In this document: positions 25,543-34,909 of the stretch, piece by piece
How positions within the stretch are numbered: the stretch's first letter is position 1
Layout of the letters: each line of letters begins with the position of its first letter
DNA from: Thalassobaculaceae bacterium
GTDB lineage: Bacteria > Pseudomonadota > Alphaproteobacteria > Thalassobaculales > Thalassobaculaceae
DNA: 64,000 nucleotides
Direction of reading: 5' to 3'
Assembly: GCA_029212785.1 (NCBI GenBank)
Contig: JARGOG010000004.1
Coordinates: 60,354 to 124,353 of the forward strand
Made by a program: the position numbers and the translations under genes
The notes under the pieces: model-generated
Seen by the model: the letters and a program-made list of their open reading frames with translations, nothing else
Told to the model about the DNA's origin: nothing
Databases searched by the model: none

Positions 25543-26571
25543 TCAGATCGGTGGCTCGGGGGGAAGGGGGACGGCGGCGGTGGCGTTGTCCGCTGTGGGA
25601 GATGCCAGGAGCTGGTCGCGGACCGCTTGAAGCAGATTCTCCGGCTTTATCGGCTTGGTGAATCGAATGCAATTCTGGGACTGCAGGTCTCGCCGGCTCG
25701 CACTCGAATTGTCGCCGGTCAGGATGATAACCGGAATCTGCCGGCTCATCTTACGGCGGACGTCGATGGCAATTTTCAACCCGTCCATGTCACCGGGAAG
25801 GTTGTAGTCCGCAAGCAGCAGATCCGGCCGGAACGCCCCCTGCGTGACCAGATCGAGCGCCGTGCGGCCATCGACCGCCGACCGCGCCTGATACCCTTGA
25901 TCCGTCAGGAGATCTTCGAGAAGAGCCCGCAGGGCCGGATCATCCTCGACCACCAGGATGCTTGCGTTCAGAGGCGGCAGGTCGGCGGCGTCTGGCGGCT
26001 CCGGGGTGGCCGTCGGTTCACCAGGCCGTTCAGATCCCTCCAGTCCAAGGTCAACCTCGATGGAGAAGACCGAACCGACTCCTTCGCGAGACCGGACGTC
26101 GATGTGATGACCGAGCAGTTGCCCGAGCCGCTGAACGATGGAGAGGCCAAGGCCGAGCCCGGCATTTCTGTCGCGGTTTGGATTGTCCAGTTGGCGGTAT
26201 TCTTCAAAGATCGCCTGGAGTTGATCCTCAGGAATTCCTTGTCCGGTGTCCCACACCTGGATGCTGAGTGTCGCGCCACGCCGCCGGCAACCGACCAGAA
26301 CCCGTCCACCGTGAGTGTATTTGATGGCGTTCGAGAGAATGTTGCGGACCATCTGTTCCAGAAGCTGGGGATCGCTCTCGATCGACAGCCCGCAGGGCAT
26401 CACCTGCAACGAGATGCCCTGTGCCATCGCTCCGTAGGAGAAGCCATCCTTCAACCGCCCCAGCAGATCGTTGACCGGGTACCGCTTGATTTTCGGGTGA
26501 ATGACGCCGGATTCGATCTGATTGAGGTCGAGCAGCGTGCGCCCGTATCCCTTTGTTTTCGGGGGGCTCAT
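25543..26571 (-). CDS. N-terminally truncated hybrid histidine kinase (HATPase + receiver)
   Basis: A 342-aa protein with only the end of the dimerisation helix (LLDLNQIESG), an HATPase domain (N box MVRNILSNAIKYT, G boxes DTGQGIPE and GLGLGLSIV) and a receiver domain (VVEDDPA, phospho-Asp in LLLADYNLPG, Lys in FTKP). The phospho-accepting His helix and any sensor domain are missing. The leading residues MSPPKTKGYGRT look unrelated to kinases. It may be a decayed kinase or a stand-alone phosphatase/receiver protein. It lies 77 bp after the TetR gene, same strand. Confidence 0.75.
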   Translation of the reverse strand: MSPPKTKGYGRTLLDLNQIESGVIHPKIKRYPVNDLLGRLKDGFSYGAMAQGISLQVMPCGLSIESDPQLLEQMVRNILSNAIKYTHGGRVLVGCRRRGATLSIQVWDTGQGIPEDQLQAIFEEYRQLDNPNRDRNAGLGLGLSIVQRLGQLLGHHIDVRSREGVGSVFSIEVDLGLEGSERPGEPTATPEPPDAADLPPLNASILVVEDDPALRALLEDLLTDQGYQARSAVDGRTALDLVTQGAFRPDLLLADYNLPGDMDGLKIAIDVRRKMSRQIPVIILTGDNSSASRRDLQSQNCIRFTKPIKPENLLQAVRDQLLASPTADNATAAVPLPPEPPI

Positions 26572-26648
26572 TGTCGACCAGACCGCATTGCGCCAGCGGG
26601 AGTTGGATGTGACTCCATCGCAAGGATGGGACAGAAACCCGTCACGGG

Positions 26649-27305
26649 CTACGGCCGATCCATTACGCCGTGCAGGAATAGATCCCAGGCCCGCTCGAAA
26701 TACCGGTCCTGCGCCGCGACCGTATCGTAGGTGGTGCGGCCAAGCATGGCCTCGTTTGACGGGCCGAACACGATACTGTGCAACAGATGCCAGGCCAGAA
26801 ATTCCGGATCTCCGCTACGGACTACGTGGGCTGCCTGTGCTTCTGAAACCACGGCGATCAATCGACTCATGATCGGGTCTTCTTCCGCTTGCGCTGGACG
26901 GTTCGGCCCGAAGACCGTTCCTTCGCTCAAGGCTATGCGCCGGAAGGCGAGCAGTTCCGGGTCGAGGTTCACCGTCAGGAACCAGCGGGCGACACGCTTC
27001 AACCGCGCCTCAGGATCGCCGGCCTGGGCAACGGCGGAGATCTCGGTCTCCAAGCGGGCCAGAATCCGCTCGCGCGATGTGTCCACGACAGCCCCGAACA
27101 GCGCCAGCTTGGACGGGAACCGCCGATAGATCGTATCCTTGCCGGCGTTACAGGCGGAGGCGACCTGCTCCATGGAGGTCGCAGCAAACCCTTGCGCGGC
27201 AAAGAGTCGGGCGGCCGCATCGATGATGCGCCCCGAGGTTTCCGCGGCTTCTTCCTTTGGCGGCCGCCCGGACCTCGGTTTCGTGGGGGAGGGCTTTCCC
27301 GTCAT
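26649..27305 (-). CDS. TetR-family transcriptional regulator
   Basis: A 218-aa regulator. The N-terminal helix-turn-helix reads SGRIIDAAARLFAAQGFAATS, then MEQVASACNAGKDTIYRRFPS, and the remaining two-thirds is a TetR_C-type ligand domain. The start ATG at 27303-27305 is preferred; an upstream in-frame start would add 55 unrelated residues. It is divergent from the siderophore receptor at 27607, with a Fur-like site in between. Whether it controls that receptor or the downstream kinase fragment is unknown. Confidence 0.9.
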   Translation of the reverse strand: MTGKPSPTKPRSGRPPKEEAAETSGRIIDAAARLFAAQGFAATSMEQVASACNAGKDTIYRRFPSKLALFGAVVDTSRERILARLETEISAVAQAGDPEARLKRVARWFLTVNLDPELLAFRRIALSEGTVFGPNRPAQAEEDPIMSRLIAVVSEAQAAHVVRSGDPEFLAWHLLHSIVFGPSNEAMLGRTTYDTVAAQDRYFERAWDLFLHGVMDRP

Positions 27306-27606
27306 CGCGGCACCGCACGAGATGCGCGTGCTGCGAAACCCGCCTGTCCTACATCTCGACCCTGACCGGACCTGACCATCGTTCCACCCCGTTCCCGTTT
27401 CTGCCCGTTCGGGCGACGCCATTTGTTCGCGTGTTGGGTCTTTCCTACCCGACGGCCTGCCCCGAACCAACGTCCGACTGCGGGCCTGAGCACCCTCGGC
27501 GGGCCTGTCGCCCGAAGAATGCCGGCGCCAGTATATTATATCTGGACGGGACCGTCCCGTATGGTTATGGATGCTTCGCTAGTGCAAATCATTCGCAATA
27601 GCGTTT
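27306..27606. other. Intergenic region tetR / siderophore receptor
   Basis: About 300 bases between divergent genes. Only the last 70 bases look regulatory: an AT-containing stretch near 27530-27545 and the Fur-like palindrome at 27582-27598. The remainder is GC-rich without a recognisable feature. Confidence 0.4.
27582..27598. promoter_or_regulatory. Fur-like operator upstream of the first siderophore receptor
   Basis: GTGCAAATCATTCGCAA matches 15 of 17 positions of the TTGCGAATCATTCGCAA pattern; its 7-1-7 core TGCAAAT-C-ATTCGCA has a single mismatch. It ends 8 bp before the receptor start at 27607, or 56 bp before the ATG at 27655. Confidence 0.65.
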
Positions 27607-29814
27607 ATGAAGCGATATGTCCGCGTCGCGGGCGAACGGAGAAGGTCGGGAAAGATGGCGGGAGCATCCCTGAACGGAACGCGTGCGGCGCTGCTGATGG
27701 CGGCGGCTACCTTATTGGCACCGACGGCTGGCCGGGCGGAGGACAAAGCCCTGGTTCTTCCCACCGTGCGGGTGGAAGGAGCCGTCGAACGCAATTCCAC
27801 CAGAGACGAGGTCTACACAGGCACGGCGACCAGCGCGACCAAGACGAACACGCCCACCCTTGAGACCCCTCAAGCGGTGACGACAATCACGCGCAAGCAG
27901 CTCGACGATCAGAACCCCCAAACGGTCCGGGGCGCACTCAATTACACGCCAGGCGTCTTATCGGGGGTCGAGGCGACGACGCGGTATGACAGCGTCTTCA
28001 TGCGCGGCTTTGGCGGGTTCGGGTTGTCGACAGACGTCGTTGATTTTCTCGACGGCCTCAAGCTGCCGCGCGGACAGGCCTTCGCCCTGCCGTCGGTCGA
28101 TCCGTTTCTGCTCGATCGCGTCGAGGTCCTCCGGGGGCCGGCCGCTGTCCTCTATGGGCAAACCACACCCGGCGGTCTGGTCAATCAGGTCAGCCGATCT
28201 CCTGACGCGACCCCCTATAATGAGGCCCGGATCGAAGCCGGCAATCATGATCGCCTGCAGGCGGGCGTGACGAGCCAGGGCCCGATCGACGCCGATGGCC
28301 GTTGGCAATACAGCCTGAGCGGCATCGGTCGGTATGCGGGTACGCGTTACGAGGATGTGGACGACGAAAGAGTCGCCCTCAGCCCGGCGGTCACCTGGCG
28401 GCCAACCGAGGATACGGCGCTGTCTCTGCGGGGCTTCTATCAAAACGATCCGGAAGGCGGTTACTTCAATTCCATATATCCCGGCTCCCTGGCTGCCGCG
28501 CCCTATGGCTCCTATCTGGACCGAGATTTCAATGTCGGCGACCCCAAATTCGACAGCTACGAACGAGAGCAATACGGTGTCGGCTATTCCTTGGATCATC
28601 GGTTCAACGACGTCATAAGCATCGGCTCGAAGCTCCGGTACTCGGCGATCGACCTGGACTTCAGGGGCATTCAGATGGCGGGCGCCGTCACCGATGACGG
28701 AATCATGCCCCGCCAGGCGGTGCGGTCGATCGAGGATGTCGGCGGCGTCGCCATGGACAATCATGGGCAGTTCGATTTCAACACCGGCCCCGTCGAGCAC
28801 ACGGGACTGCTCGGGTTCGACCTTCAGAACTCGGAAAGCACTTGGGAATACCAGTTCGGAGCGGCCTCCTCACTCGATGTGACCAACCCGCAATATGGCG
28901 GCGCGGTCGGGCCTCTCGCGACGTTCATCGACAACGAGCAGACGCTTCAGCAAACCGGCGTCTACGCTCAGGACCAGGTGAGTTTCGGCGGGTTCCACGT
29001 CGTACTCGGAGCCCGCTACGACTGGACCGAGCAGGAAACGGAGAACCGCCTGTCGGGCACGACCAGCAGCCAATCGAGCGACTCCGCGAGCTACCGCGCC
29101 GGCCTGCTGTACAAGTTCGACAATGGCTTGGCGCCTTATGCCAGCTACTCGACATCGTTCGAGCCGACCATTGGCGTCGATGTCAACGGCGACGCCTTCA
29201 AACCGACCGAAGCCGACCAGTGGGAGATCGGGCTCAAATACGAGCCATCCTTCATGGACGCACTGTTCGCGGTCTCGGCCTTCGAGATTGTGCAAGAGAA
29301 TGTTCTCACCCCGGACACGACGCTGGGATTCAGCGTGCAGCAAGGAGAAGTTCGCTCGCGTGGGCTCGAATTCGAAGCGCGAGGCAACGTTACCGCCGAT
29401 CTAGAACTGATTGGTGCGCTGACTCTCCTCGACACCGAAGTCACGGAGTCGACGGTTTCGACCACCTTGGGCAAGCGTCCGCAGGCGGCACCGGAGTATT
29501 TCGGGTCCGCCTGGGCCAACTACACCGTCGGCTTCGGGTCCCTGGACGGTCTTACCATCGGCGCAGGCCTGCGGTTCGTCGGCAGCAGCTACGCCGACGA
29601 TGCCAATACCGTCAGCGCGTCGGGATACACCCTGGTCGACGCCGCCTTGCGCTATGACCTGGAGAAAGCCCTTCCAGCTCTCGGGGGAGCGGAAGCGACT
29701 CTCGATGTCACGAACCTGTTCGACAAAGAGTATTACGCGAGCTGCAGTTCCAATTTCTTCTGCCAGTACGGCAACGGAACCCAGGTGTTGGTCGGGCTGC
29801 GTTACCGTTGGTGA
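27607..29814 (+). CDS. TonB-dependent ferric-siderophore receptor
   Basis: A 735-aa outer-membrane receptor of the FhuA/FoxA type. A signal peptide (AALLMAAATLLAPTAGRAED) is followed by a plug with ETPQAVTTITRKQLDDQNPQ and VEVLRGPAAVLYGQTTPGGL, the hallmark of siderophore receptors, and a barrel ending VLVGLRYRW. A shorter start at the ATG at 27655 (MAGASLNG) gives a better signal peptide and is possible. It heads a five-gene unit with a binding protein, reductase, permease and ATPase. The siderophore is unknown; a hydroxamate type is only a guess. Confidence 0.93.
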   Translation: MKRYVRVAGERRRSGKMAGASLNGTRAALLMAAATLLAPTAGRAEDKALVLPTVRVEGAVERNSTRDEVYTGTATSATKTNTPTLETPQAVTTITRKQLDDQNPQTVRGALNYTPGVLSGVEATTRYDSVFMRGFGGFGLSTDVVDFLDGLKLPRGQAFALPSVDPFLLDRVEVLRGPAAVLYGQTTPGGLVNQVSRSPDATPYNEARIEAGNHDRLQAGVTSQGPIDADGRWQYSLSGIGRYAGTRYEDVDDERVALSPAVTWRPTEDTALSLRGFYQNDPEGGYFNSIYPGSLAAAPYGSYLDRDFNVGDPKFDSYEREQYGVGYSLDHRFNDVISIGSKLRYSAIDLDFRGIQMAGAVTDDGIMPRQAVRSIEDVGGVAMDNHGQFDFNTGPVEHTGLLGFDLQNSESTWEYQFGAASSLDVTNPQYGGAVGPLATFIDNEQTLQQTGVYAQDQVSFGGFHVVLGARYDWTEQETENRLSGTTSSQSSDSASYRAGLLYKFDNGLAPYASYSTSFEPTIGVDVNGDAFKPTEADQWEIGLKYEPSFMDALFAVSAFEIVQENVLTPDTTLGFSVQQGEVRSRGLEFEARGNVTADLELIGALTLLDTEVTESTVSTTLGKRPQAAPEYFGSAWANYTVGFGSLDGLTIGAGLRFVGSSYADDANTVSASGYTLVDAALRYDLEKALPALGGAEATLDVTNLFDKEYYASCSSNFFCQYGNGTQVLVGLRYRW

Positions 29815-29824
29815 GGGGGCGGTT

Positions 29825-30994
29825 ATGAACTTGGACCGGCGCCGCGTGTCCGCCCTGCTCGCCTGCGCCGCGCTCGCTCCGGTGGCCGCGGGCAGCAGAC
29901 CGGCAGTCGCCACGGCAACCCCGCGGGTGACGGTCACGGATATGGTCGGCCGCGTGGTCGACCTGCCCCGCCGGGTCGAACGGATCGTCCTGCTGGATGC
30001 GCGGGATTGTCTATCAATGGCAGTGCTTCACCCGAACCCGGCCGGCCTGATCGTCGGCTGGGCGGGCGCAGGGACATTCGACAGCGATCTGGTGCGCCGC
30101 CAGTACGACGGGCGCGCCGATGGCGGCACGATACCGGTCGTTGGCGGGCTGACGGCCGATACCGTGTCGATCGAGAACATTCTCGCGCTGATGCCAGATT
30201 TGGTCGTTACCACAGCGCATATGGAACCGGCGTTGGAGGACGGTGTAGTGACCCGCCGGCTGGAAGCGGCCGGCATTCCGGTAATCTTCAGCAATGCGGC
30301 CTCGAACCGGGAAACCGCGGACGGCCTGGACCGAGACCCGATCCTCGATATCGCCCCCGTCATGCGTATGTGGGGGACCATTCTCGACAGAGAACCGCAG
30401 GCGCGTGCGTTCACCGACTTCGTGCAAGAGCGGCTCGCCTTCGTCCAAGAGCGTCTGCGGGGGCTTACTCCCTGCAAGACCTATCTGGAGCTCCAGTCGA
30501 CCTATGACGACTGCTGCTGGGCGGCCGGAACGCGCATATGGGGCGACCTTCTCGCCCTGGCGGGGGGCGAGAATCTGTCCGCCGTCGATGCGCCGTGGTA
30601 CGCGAAAGTGGCACCCGAGCAGCTCATTGCCGAGGCGCCGGAGGTCTACATCGCATCCGGCGGCGCATATGCCAGCGCGAGGAGGCCGTCGATCGGTCCC
30701 GGGCTCCGGCCGGAGCGGGGTCGCGAGGGCCTCCGGCGGCTGTGCGAGCGACGTGGATTCGAGACTCTGCCGGCCGTCCGGAACGGTCGGGTGCATGGGA
30801 TCTGGACCGGGCTCGTGACCGTCCAGCCGCTCAACATTCTGTTCGTGGAGGTGGCTGGAAAATGGCTGCACCCAGACGCATTTCAGGATGTCGAGCCGGC
30901 GACCACGCTCGCGGAGATAAATCGGCGGTTTCTGTCGGAACCGCTGGGCGATCCCTGTTGGCTCAGTCTGCTGCAAGGAAAGAACAATGGCTGA
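29825..30994 (+). CDS. Ferric-siderophore ABC transporter substrate-binding protein
   Basis: A 389-aa periplasmic binding protein (FecB/BtuF class). N-terminal RRRVSALLACAALAPVAAG with a cleavable signal; the domain opens VTVTDMVGRVVDLPRRVERIV. A notable YDDCCWAAGTR segment recurs as ECCWGMADG in the second system's binding protein. The ATG at 29825 lies 10 bp after the receptor stop; a longer in-frame extension into the receptor is not real. It overlaps the next gene by 8 bp. Larger than average for the class. Confidence 0.9.
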   Translation: MNLDRRRVSALLACAALAPVAAGSRPAVATATPRVTVTDMVGRVVDLPRRVERIVLLDARDCLSMAVLHPNPAGLIVGWAGAGTFDSDLVRRQYDGRADGGTIPVVGGLTADTVSIENILALMPDLVVTTAHMEPALEDGVVTRRLEAAGIPVIFSNAASNRETADGLDRDPILDIAPVMRMWGTILDREPQARAFTDFVQERLAFVQERLRGLTPCKTYLELQSTYDDCCWAAGTRIWGDLLALAGGENLSAVDAPWYAKVAPEQLIAEAPEVYIASGGAYASARRPSIGPGLRPERGREGLRRLCERRGFETLPAVRNGRVHGIWTGLVTVQPLNILFVEVAGKWLHPDAFQDVEPATTLAEINRRFLSEPLGDPCWLSLLQGKNNG

Positions 30995-32093
30995 TCTCAA
31001 AGCCGAGGCCACGATCCCGTTCTCGAATGTCGCCGCCTATCTTCCGGCCATCCTAGAGTCCATCGCCACACACAATCTCGTCATCCGACCGGACGGGGAG
31101 GGCCATGTCGTCACGTCGTCGTTCGGAGCCACGGCACGGCTGCTGTCGTCTCAATCGGAATTGCGCCTAGACGTCGAAGCGCAGGACCCCGCCGCCTTCA
31201 ATCACCTCAAGCACGACCTGACCAGTTTGATCGACTTCGTCGCGCGCGGAGAGCGGTTGAAGATCGACTGGACTGGGGACATGACGGGCGCCGCACTCCC
31301 CCCGAACCTGCGCATTCTCCGCGTGCGCAATGTCCATGACCTCACGCCGCGCATGCGCCGCGTCACCTTCCACGGAGCTGACCTCGAGCGATTTTCGGTG
31401 TCCGATCAGCTTCACTGCCGGTTGCTGTTTCAGGACAGATCGGCGACGGCGCCGAAATGGCCGCAGTTGGGCGACAATGGTCGGATCGTCTGGCCGGATG
31501 CGTCCAAGCTGGATACTCGGATCTACACCATCCGCCGCGTCGATCCGCCTGCCGGAACCCTGGATGTCGACTTTTTCATGCATGGCGGAGACGGCCCTGG
31601 AATGCAGTGGGCGTCCGGCACGGCGCCGGGAGATATCGTCGGTATCGTGGGCCCCGCAGCGCATGGACCCAAGCAGGCCGACTGGAACTTGCTGGTGGGC
31701 GACGAGACCGGGTTGCCGGGCATCGCCCGCATTCTCGAAGGGCTGCCCCGGTCGGCGCGGGGCGTCGCGTTGATCGAGGTCGCCGGCGCCGCGGAGGAGC
31801 AGGCGATCGACGCTCCGCCAGGCGTTGAGGTCCGCTGGTTGCATCGCGGTAGCACGGCGCCCGGTACGACGCGGCTGCTCGCCGACTCCCTCCGGACATT
31901 GGCTCTGCCGCCCGCGCCCGCCACGCTCTTCGTCTGGGTGGGGGCGGAATATGCCGCATTCCGGGAGACGCGCGGCTATCTGCGGAACGACCTTGGCGTC
32001 CCGGCATCGCGAATGGTCGCCTTCTCCCACTGGCGGCGCGGCATGAGCGAAGAGGACATCGCGACGGCCGGTGTCGAGGCCATTTCCGGATGA
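30987..32093 (+). CDS. DUF2218 plus siderophore-interacting protein (ferric reductase)
   Basis: A 368-aa two-part protein. Residues 1-95 match a DUF2218 domain (EATIPFSNVAAYLPAILESI, then HLKHDLTSLIDFVARG). From about 105 it is a SIP/ViuB-type NAD(P)H-ferric-siderophore reductase with the FAD motif DTRIYTIRRVD, the HGGDGPGMQWA loop and VGDETGLPGIARILEG, ending with the SIP helix VAFSHWRRGMSEED. It should reduce the imported ferric siderophore in the cytoplasm to release iron. It overlaps its neighbours on both sides (8 bp and 4 bp). Confidence 0.92.
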   Translation: MADLKAEATIPFSNVAAYLPAILESIATHNLVIRPDGEGHVVTSSFGATARLLSSQSELRLDVEAQDPAAFNHLKHDLTSLIDFVARGERLKIDWTGDMTGAALPPNLRILRVRNVHDLTPRMRRVTFHGADLERFSVSDQLHCRLLFQDRSATAPKWPQLGDNGRIVWPDASKLDTRIYTIRRVDPPAGTLDVDFFMHGGDGPGMQWASGTAPGDIVGIVGPAAHGPKQADWNLLVGDETGLPGIARILEGLPRSARGVALIEVAGAAEEQAIDAPPGVEVRWLHRGSTAPGTTRLLADSLRTLALPPAPATLFVWVGAEYAAFRETRGYLRNDLGVPASRMVAFSHWRRGMSEEDIATAGVEAISG

Positions 32094-33196
32094 TGCCCGC
32101 ACCGGAGACGCCGCCACCCTGGACCCACCCGATGCCTCTGGGGGCCGGACCGCAGACGGTGCGTGACCAGCGCATGCGCCCATATCTCGACATGGTCCGC
32201 CGTCGCCGGTTTCTGGTCGCCTCAATGGCCGGTATTCTGGTTGTCTCTTTCCTTCTGGATGTCGTCACCGGACCCGTCGACATGGGCTTCGGTCAACTGA
32301 TCGGGGCCCTGTTCGGCCTTGAGGGAGTGACTCCGTCGGAGACCGTTATCCTTTGGAGCGTGCGGCTGCCACAGGCCCTGACCGCTGTTCTGGTCGGCGC
32401 GGCGCTCGCTCTCGCCGGCGCCGAGATGCAGACGATCCTGGACAACCCGTTGGCCAGCCCCTTCACGCTTGGCGTTTCGGCGGCCGGATCGTTCGGCGCG
32501 GCGTTGGCGGTGATCCTGGGCGCGGGCCTGCCTGGCCTGCCGCCGATTTGGCTGGTTCCGGTAAACGCGTTCCTGTTTGCTTTCGGCTCGGTGCTTCTCT
32601 TGCAGGCCCTGGCCGCGCGATGTGGCGGCGGTTCGGATCGCCTGATCCTGTTCGGCATCGCCATGGTTTTCACCTTTAACGCCCTGGTCGCCCTGACCCA
32701 GTTCGTGGCCTCCGAGAGCGCGCTTCAGCAGTTTGTGTTCTGGACGATGGGTTCCATCTCGCGGACCGGATGGACCGAGGTTGCCGTGCTCGCCCTTGCC
32801 GTCGCGGTCGCGTTTCCGGCCTCCTTCGCCGTGCGTTGGCAATTGACGGCGCTGCGCTTCGGCGAAGACCGGGCCCGCAGCTTCGGCGTCCCGGTCGCGC
32901 GGCTGCGGCTCGTGGCACTCCTGCGCGTCAGCCTGTTGGCCGCGCTCGCGGTCGCCTTTGTCGGGACCATCGGGTTCGTCGGTCTGGTCGCTCCCCACAT
33001 CGCCCGCCTGCTGGTGGGAGAGGACCACCGCTTCTTTCTTCCCGCCAGCGTCCTGACGGGCGCCGCCGTTCTGTCGCTCGCCTCCCTTGCCAGCAAGCTG
33101 TTGGTCACCGGCGTTCTGTTGCCGATTGGTATCGTGACCTCGCTGGTCGGCATTCCGGTGTTCTTCGCGCTGATCGTGGGTCGTCGGTCGGGCTGA
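32090..33196 (+). CDS. Ferric-siderophore ABC transporter permease (FecCD family)
   Basis: A 368-aa membrane protein with about nine to ten hydrophobic segments. Family marks are LPQALTAVLVGAALALAGAE, QTILDNPLASPFTLGVSAAG, GTIGFVGLVAPHIARLLVGE, and the C-terminal LLPIGIVTSLVGIPVFFALI. Its start overlaps the SIP stop (ATGA) and its stop overlaps the ATPase start (TGATG). A second ATG at 32093 is equally possible. Confidence 0.94.
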   Translation: MMPAPETPPPWTHPMPLGAGPQTVRDQRMRPYLDMVRRRRFLVASMAGILVVSFLLDVVTGPVDMGFGQLIGALFGLEGVTPSETVILWSVRLPQALTAVLVGAALALAGAEMQTILDNPLASPFTLGVSAAGSFGAALAVILGAGLPGLPPIWLVPVNAFLFAFGSVLLLQALAARCGGGSDRLILFGIAMVFTFNALVALTQFVASESALQQFVFWTMGSISRTGWTEVAVLALAVAVAFPASFAVRWQLTALRFGEDRARSFGVPVARLRLVALLRVSLLAALAVAFVGTIGFVGLVAPHIARLLVGEDHRFFLPASVLTGAAVLSLASLASKLLVTGVLLPIGIVTSLVGIPVFFALIVGRRSG

Positions 33197-33984
33197 TGGG
33201 GAAGGCGCTGGAAATCAGTCGGCTATGCGTGGGCTATCCGCGACGGCAGGTGATCGACGACTTGTCGCTGCCGGCCTTGGCGTGCGGCACGATCACCGCT
33301 GTGGTCGGTCCGAACGCGGCGGGCAAAACGACGCTTCTTCGTGCCCTGGCGGGCCTCCTGCCGGCCGGAGGAGAAGCGCGCTACGATGGTGGGAATATTC
33401 TGAAGCTCAAGCCTGCCCAGCGTGCCCGGCTGGTCACCTATATGCCGCAGGCTTTGCCCCAGGGCGTGGCGCTCACGGTGATCGAGGCGGTGATGACGGC
33501 GTTGCGCGTGTCTTCGGCCGGTCGCGATGCGTCCGGGAGGACGATCCAGGCGTGTGCCGGCGCTGTGCTTGACCGTCTCGGTATCGGGCACCTGGAAATG
33601 TCCGCGATCGATGAGCTGTCGGGGGGGCAGCGCCAACTCGTGAGCCTGGCCCAGGCGATTGTCCGCCGTCCGGCGATCCTCCTCCTCGACGAGCCGACGA
33701 GCGCGCTCGATCCGGCCCACCAGATCGGTGTGATGGCGGCGGTGAAGGATCATGTCGCGTCCGACGGCGCGGTGGCGATGGTGGTGCTGCACGACCTGAA
33801 TCTCGCACTACGCTGGGCGGACACGGTGGTGTTGCTGACGGAGGGTGGCGTCCGCGCCGTCGGCCGGGCGGAGGACGCGTTGACGTCCGCAGTTCTTTCC
33901 GATGCCTACGGTGTCGTGGCGCGGGTCGAACAATCCTCGCTGGGCCGACCTTACGTTCTGTTCGACAGGATCGTCGGCCCCTGA
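33196..33984 (+). CDS. Ferric-siderophore ABC transporter ATP-binding protein
   Basis: A 262-aa ATPase with Walker A GPNAAGKTT, signature LSGGQRQLVSLAQAI, Walker B ILLLDEPTSALDP and switch VVLHDLNLA. The ATG at 33196 overlaps the permease stop by one base. Last gene of the first siderophore unit. It powers uptake with the permease at 32090 and the binding protein at 29825. Confidence 0.94.
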   Translation: MGKALEISRLCVGYPRRQVIDDLSLPALACGTITAVVGPNAAGKTTLLRALAGLLPAGGEARYDGGNILKLKPAQRARLVTYMPQALPQGVALTVIEAVMTALRVSSAGRDASGRTIQACAGAVLDRLGIGHLEMSAIDELSGGQRQLVSLAQAIVRRPAILLLDEPTSALDPAHQIGVMAAVKDHVASDGAVAMVVLHDLNLALRWADTVVLLTEGGVRAVGRAEDALTSAVLSDAYGVVARVEQSSLGRPYVLFDRIVGP

Positions 33985-34256
33985 ACGCGGCGCTGGGAAT
34001 TTTCAGAGTCAGCCGGAAGGTGGGCGGAAAATCTCGACCGGGTCGTCGATCCGACACTATTGCGAATCAATCGCAATATCATTTAGGGTGAGCCGACCCG
34101 CCACGAGTTGGATCTACCCGGATGAGCACGATGTTGCCGGAAACAAGTCACGAGTCCGGCGCCAAGACGGTGCCGCACGGGGCAGGTCGTTGCCGCGGGC
34201 AGGGCAGGCGGGCTCTGCCGGCACCGGCGATCGCCGCCGTTCATGGCTAGGGCGCG
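33985..34256. other. Intergenic region before the ECF sigma gene
   Basis: About 270 bases. It contains the Fur-like palindrome at 34060-34076 in a local AT-rich dip; the rest is GC-rich with no recognised gene or hairpin. Confidence 0.45.
34060..34076. promoter_or_regulatory. Fur-like operator upstream of the ECF sigma/FecR pair
   Basis: TTGCGAATCAATCGCAA has perfect arms (ATTGCGA and TCGCAAT when one flanking base on each side is counted) around a 5-base centre, and matches 16 of 17 positions of TTGCGAATCATTCGCAA. This would place the sigma factor under iron control, as for fecI and pvdS elsewhere. Confidence 0.7.
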
Positions 34257-34805
34257 GTGTCCGCGGGCAATGATGCACGGTTGTTCGGCGTGATCAGAAA
34301 TACGGGCCTGGATACGCTGTACGCCAGCCACCGGGGGGCCCTGGTCGGCTATGCCGGCCGGATTCTCGGCGACGTTGGACGGGCGGAAGAGGTCGTCCAG
34401 GAGGCCTTCATCCGGTTCTCGGCCTCAGCGGAAACCACGATAATCGACGAGCCGGTTTCCTATCTGTACCGCACGGTTCGCAACCTCTGTCTGGACACCA
34501 AGCGCGGCGCGGCGCGCGACCATCGCCGGGACCAAGTGCTCGCCGATGCTCTCGGTGACATTGAAGGCATACGGAGTGCGGAGCCTACACCGGAGACCCT
34601 GGCCGTGTCCCGCCAGGAGCTTCGCCGGCTCCAGGCAGCGATGGCCGAGTTGCCGGAGCGCATGCGCCGGGCTCTGGAACTGCACCGAATTTCCGAACTG
34701 TCCGTCAAACAGGTCGCCGCCGAACTCGGCGTGTCCGTCGGCACCGCCCATGGGTTGATCGTGCAGGCGTTGGAGCATTGCCGCCAAAGGCTCGACCGGC
34801 GATGA
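34257..34805 (+). CDS. ECF sigma factor, FecI type
   Basis: A 182-aa sigma-70 family protein with region 2 (LYASHRGALVGYAGRILGDV, then GRAEEVVQEAFIRFS) and region 4 (LPERMRRALELHRISELSVK, then QVAAELGVSVGTAHGLIVQA). The GTG start at 34257 follows AGGGCGCG. The downstream FecR-like anti-sigma and a TonB receptor with an N-terminal signalling domain complete a classical surface-signalling set. It likely activates the receptor at 35965 and perhaps its transporter. Confidence 0.92.
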   Translation: MSAGNDARLFGVIRNTGLDTLYASHRGALVGYAGRILGDVGRAEEVVQEAFIRFSASAETTIIDEPVSYLYRTVRNLCLDTKRGAARDHRRDQVLADALGDIEGIRSAEPTPETLAVSRQELRRLQAAMAELPERMRRALELHRISELSVKQVAAELGVSVGTAHGLIVQALEHCRQRLDRR

Positions 34806-34909
34806 CGCGACGAAGTTTGAACGGTCGCGACGGCCGGGCGTCTAATGAGCATGGTACTGCTTGCGGTCACCTTCGGGTCGGGTGGGCCGGTGCAACAGTC
34901 GAGGATATC

